Source: Ampelocalamus luodianensis (Eukaryota; Streptophyta; Magnoliopsida; Poales; Poaceae). From it: 64,000 nucleotides of DNA. A program made the position numbers and the translations under genes. Shown piece by piece: positions 59,895 through 64,000 of this stretch. The notes beneath the pieces were generated by a model, which searched no databases, had not been told where the DNA came from, and saw only the letters and a list, made by a program, of their open reading frames with translations. The stretch covers positions 30,759,539 to 30,823,538 of the forward strand of contig CM070636.1 in NCBI GenBank assembly GCA_036346255.1. The letters are read 5' to 3'. Every line of letters starts with the position of its first letter. Position 1 is the first letter of the stretch.

Positions 59895-62219
59895 TGTAAG
59901 CTGGAATACACAATGTTGTTATCTGTGCTTGAACGGCTAAAATTGAAGGCAAGCAATGGTTGGCCTGACAAGACTTTCAGGGTGTTGTTAGATCTCCTAG
60001 CGAACATCTTTCCGGAGGGAAACGTGTTCCCAGAACCACCTACCAAGCCAAGAAGGTTCTTTGTCCAATCGGAATGAATGTAGAAAGAATAAATGCATGT
60101 TCGAACGATTGTAGTCTCTACCGTAAAGAGTATGCAGTTATGCATGTATGTCCGATGTGCATAGCATCCCGATACAAGCGTAAGAATTACTTCGATGATG
60201 GCGAGGGCATCGAAGTGAAGCAAGAACCTCCTACTAAGGTGTTGTGGTATCTTCCTGTAATTCCCCATTTGAAGCATTTATTTGTGAGCCGAAAGGAGGC
60301 AAGATTGTTGTGTTGGCACTCTTAGGAGCGTAAGACAGATGGAAAGCTAAGACACCCTGCTAATTACGCCCGTGAAGAAACTTCGATAGGAGCTTCGAAG
60401 ACTTCAGTGCAGGACTGAGTAATATAAGGTTTGAGTTGAGTACAGATGGAATGAATCCTTTCAGTAACATGAGCAGCTGATATAGCACCTGGCCCATGAA
60501 TCTATGTATGTACAACTTTCCTCCTTGGCTGTGTATGAAGTGAAAGTACATTTTGATATCACTACTTATTCAAGGGCCGAAGCAACCTGGGAACGATATT
60601 AATATGTACCTAGCACCATTGCTAGAAGGTCTTGTGACACTGTGGAACGAAGAGGTACAGATGTGGGATGCGTACAAACAAGAGATGTTCACTTTACATG
60701 TCTTGTTGTCCCGCACCATCAATGATTTTCTTGCCCTTGGTAACTTGTCGGGGTTTAGTAATTCAAAGTCTGTCCGCACTGCTTACATGATATCGAGAGT
60801 GTGTAGCTGAACAACTCGCGCAAAACTATGTACATGCGTTATCGTAGGTTCCTTTCCAAGTATCATCCATACCGCAAGATGAAGAAACAATTCGATAGAA
60901 ATAAGGACGGTTCAGCTCTAAGGGCTTTTAGAGGGAAAGAGGTCTACAATATGGTTAAGGATATCGATGTTGTGCTTAGAACGGGACGTAAATTGAGGAC
61001 CCGTCAGAAAAATATCTAGAAGAAGCAATCAATTTTTTGGTACTAACCTTATTGGGAGCACTTAGAAGTTCGCCACTGTATCGACGTCATGCATATGGAG
61101 AAGAATGTATGTGATAGCTTGATTGGTCTCTTACTGAATATTCGTGAAAAAACAAAGGATGGTGTCAACGCATAGCGTGGCTTGGTTGATATGAAATAAG
61201 GACCGAGTTAGCACCGAAAAAGACCGATAAAGAACAAACATACCTTCCCCCAGCTTACTACACTATGTGCAAGGCCGAGAGAAAGGAACTGTGCCAGAGC
61301 TTTCATGGTGTGAAAGTTTCATCTGGTTACTCTGCCAACATGAAGAAACTTATTTCTATAAAAGATTTGAAATTAATTGGTATGAAGTTTCATGATTGTC
61401 ATGTGCGGATGACACAAATGCTTCCCATTGCAATTAGAAGTATTTTACCGAACAAGGTCCGAATGGCAATCATGAGGCTGTGTTATTTTTTTTTTAACTC
61501 AATTGCTTAGAAGGTCATCGACCCCAAGGAGTAGATGCTCTTTAGACCGAGGTGGTGATGACTCTATGCCATCTTGAGATGTATTTTCCTCCGTTATTTC
61601 TTGATATCATGTTCCATCTCATTGTTCACCTTGTGAAAGAGATAAAGATATGCGGCCTTGTGTTTCTACGTCATATGTACCCGTTCGAGAGGTACATCGG
61701 AATTCTCAAGTCCTATGTACAAAATTGATCTCGGCCAAATGGCAGCATCATCGAAGCTTATGCAACCAAAGAGGTCATTGAGTTCTGTGTCGACTACATA
61801 GCTCAGGTGGAACCGATAGGTGTGCCTCTATCTCGTCATGAGGGGAGACTGGAGGGTATCAGGACCACCAGAAGGAAAGCAATCACTCCCGATCTAGATA
61901 CGTACGCTCAAGCTCATTTCATGGTCTTGCAACACATGGCCAAAGTGTCCCTGTACATCGACGAGCACAAAGACATAGTTTGCCAATAGAATCCAGGCCA
62001 GTCGGAGGTTTGGATCACGAGAGAGCACAACCGTCGATTCAACGAATGGTTAAAGGTGCGATTCACTAGGAGGTCATCAAGTGATGATATGCTGCGTTGG
62101 TTGGCAAAAGGGCAAAAATTTACAATTGTGACATGGCGAGGATACGACATAAATGGGTACACATTAAATTCATACAGTAACATGATTATTAAGGAAGGAA
62201 CAGTACTGTCCCTCAATTA
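59895..62219 (+). pseudogene. T: CACTA (En/Spm) Tnp2 transposase, broken
   Basis: Family phrases occur in order but in shifting frames: LLANIFPEGNVFPEPP (59990), DCSLYRKEYAVMHVCPMCIA with KVLWYLPVIPHLKHLF (60105-60290), the core GPKQPGNDINMYLAPLLEGL (60575), RRFLSKYHPYRKMKKQFD (60840), WEHLEVRHCIDVMHMEKNVC (61050), SGYSANMKK (61320), VEPIGVPLSRHEGRLEG (61805) and GYDINGYT (62140). This is the transposase_21 family, which cuts and pastes CACTA elements. The N-terminus is lost at the LTR border and many stops interrupt it. No CACTA termini are seen. Confidence 0.92.
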
Positions 62220-62615
62220 AAGATCATGCTAAAGGTATAAATTCAACAAGTAACAATTCCAATAAACAGGATCCCTGATATATATATATCTCACAATGGT
62301 TCCTGGATCAATGACCATTGCATATATATATCCTTTAACAACATTGCATCATACACATACAAGTCGTATATTTGCATAATTAAACATAAGTTTACAACAT
62401 TCGGGTCTAGTACTACAATATAGAGTGACTTGGTCACTACAACATATTCAACAGCGGAAGCAAAATAAACTGAAAAAGTCCACCAATGGCCTCATCCACC
62501 CGCAGCAATTGCGTGGAGGAAAGAAATGAAGTTACTCGTTAGCGTCACCTGATCGGCGCTAACGGTACTTCATAAAGGAAACCGTCCTCACTGCAACAAT
62601 AGGTGATAGCACCTT

Positions 62616-62632
62616 GAGTACGGAAGGTACTC
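62616..62632 (-). other. LTR hairpin (last fragment)
   Basis: Arms GAGTAC/GTACTC, loop ggaag. ttgcag-like sequence follows on the minus strand. Confidence 0.7.
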
Positions 62633-62964
62633 AGCAAGTCTTACACAAACTAATTAAAGAAAGTGGTTATTAGAGCCTATTCAAAGGAGTAGAGTTTTTA
62701 CATGCATAAGGTTACAACAGAAGGTATAAAGGTTCAAATTTGCATAAAGCGATACATCTTAACCTACAAAGGCTAAATTTTGATAAAGCAATTTAATAAA
62801 TCAAAGTTTGCTTAAAACAGTAAGTAAATGACATAAAAGTAAATAAAGATGCGATGCATGATTCCCTCATGCAAACCGAAAATAAACCAAAACCACATTT
62901 TTGAAAATCAAAACTTCTATACAGTGACATCAATTCAAGTTATCGTCCATGACCGTGGACACGG

Positions 62965-62975
62965 CTATTCGACAG
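62965..62975 (-). other. Degenerate LTR palindrome
   Basis: CTATTCGACAG, the only imperfect copy. The neighbouring cctgcgcagg is still palindromic. Confidence 0.7.
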
Positions 62976-64000
62976 CTTTATACCTGCGCAGGTGTACATC
63001 TTTACCCACATGACTTAGCTAGCCGTTGCCTTGGATGCCTCCGAATGATGACATACATCCTTTGGTATGCCGGCCAGGAAACTAAGATTTGGTATTTTCA
63101 ACAAGCCAACACTATTGAGTTGGACCCCATGTGTGAACTGATCCCGCTTAAACAACGATCGATAGCATCGCCTAACCGGGCACACATGTTGCGTCGAATG
63201 CCTGATCCAAACAATTTAAAGCGAATTGGGTTCCCTACCCATAGTAGAATGCTATCGGCACTATTAAGGTATCGTATATGACGAGGCACATATACGCCTC
63301 ACCCTCCTAAGAACATCGTCTTCGACATACAAGCTCACATGGCATAAAACGCAGTCCTCGGACCGGTGCATCTATGCCATACAAGGTCAATACACATATC
63401 CTTACTCTCTGTTTCCAACTCAATAGTCTCAACATTTTACTTAACCAAACAGCGCCCATACACTGCATGTGGAAGTACATGGGGACTTGAACTGAATAGT
63501 CGAGTTCGGTCCTTAATTAACTGGACAAGTCCACCACAAAACCCAATCTCGTGCATAAAAGCACCATCACTAGCTTCCTCTTGTCCGAGATCAATTTGAA
63601 TTTCAAATACAAGACTGATTTAAAGAAACTGGACAAAGAGTTTAAAATAACAATAGTTCAGTTATGATTCCTATATTTGACAAGATATGCTTGTCAAACT
63701 CTAAAATCTCTAGATCGCATGTCTAAGCTAAAACTGAAAATATAGCTTATGATATACGATGCTATGCTAGGGTTAAGTGTATGGTGACAATTGAGGTAAT
63801 CCATCATGTTTGGTCATAGCTAACTACTAACAGATCACATTTTGTACTTTCAAAAATAGCATGCCCAGATATCACTGGATTTGTAAAAGCTATTGTACCA
63901 AATTTGGGATCAATATGGTGCAAAGAGGATGCTTGCCTTGGTAATAATAAACTCCTGTTGCAGGCTCTGGTTGCTCGAAATATATTCAATTGCTTCAACA

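Larger units (their letters stand above)
62220..64000 (-). repeat. Minus gypsy LTR fragment at window end
   Basis: It carries both modules and continues off the window. A (ta)n run lies near 62278. The left border is unclear. No gene recognised. Confidence 0.65.

Overview
This window is grass-type (Poaceae) nuclear heterochromatin. It holds no intact host gene, only nested LTR retrotransposons, a CACTA transposase relic and one short island of host-gene exons. The grass call rests on Tekay/Del-type chromoviruses with very long LTRs, a BARE/Angela/RIRE1-type copia element, a SIRE-like copia LTR and a Tnp2 relic. A rice-tribe genome is plausible but unproven. Labels (A, B, C, D1, D2, E, S, T) are mine. 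LAYOUT. Element E is a degraded minus-strand gypsy chromovirus running from before base 1 to 25992. Its distal gag/pol is at 1-1015, proximal gag at 13319-14240, leader and PBS to 14680, and 5' LTR at 14684-25992. E is split by two insertions. Element A (1016-13313, plus strand, TSD ctcca) has twin 4.9-kb LTRs and a 2.5-kb interior with no RT or integrase. Element C (16358 to about 23427, minus strand) is a copia element sitting in E's 5' LTR. At 25993-28649 is the 3' part of an older plus-strand LTR that E probably interrupted. A host-gene island (28650-30182, minus strand) has spliced exons with phase-compatible borders. MIDDLE. Element B (30183-52898, minus strand) is a Tekay-like chromovirus with 5.02-kb LTRs and recognisable gag, protease, RT/RNase H, integrase and chromodomain remnant. 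Its gag is interrupted by a 3.4-kb LTR fragment (D1, 39090-42500). Its 5' LTR carries a nested solo LTR (D2, 44024-48545, perfect TSD agtca). RIGHT. From 52899 on come a polypurine-tract-like stub, AT-rich and GC-rich low-complexity DNA, two LTR 3' halves in inverted orientation (about 54230-56309), a minus LTR fragment split by a SIRE-like solo LTR (S, 56825-59274), a broken CACTA Tnp2 transposase (T, 59895-62219), and a further minus LTR fragment running off the window. HOW THE PARTS RELATE. A shares LTRs, leader, PBS, PPT and a chromodomain tail with B but lacks RT, RNase H and integrase, so B-like elements are the natural source of its mobility proteins (inference). Its interior holds a zinc-knuckle array and a duplicated two-hairpin structure in place of the enzymes. 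Across 11 gypsy LTR copies the same two modules recur in the same order: the palindrome CTATTCGAATAG, then 250-750 bp downstream a short hairpin (GAGTAC..GTACTC type) whose arms change in compensating pairs. These conserved structures, and A's hairpin unit, are the best candidates for something undescribed. Coding regions carry many 1-2 base indels. Four PBSs from two superfamilies lack the same A, so consensus error in methylated repeats must be considered alongside real decay.
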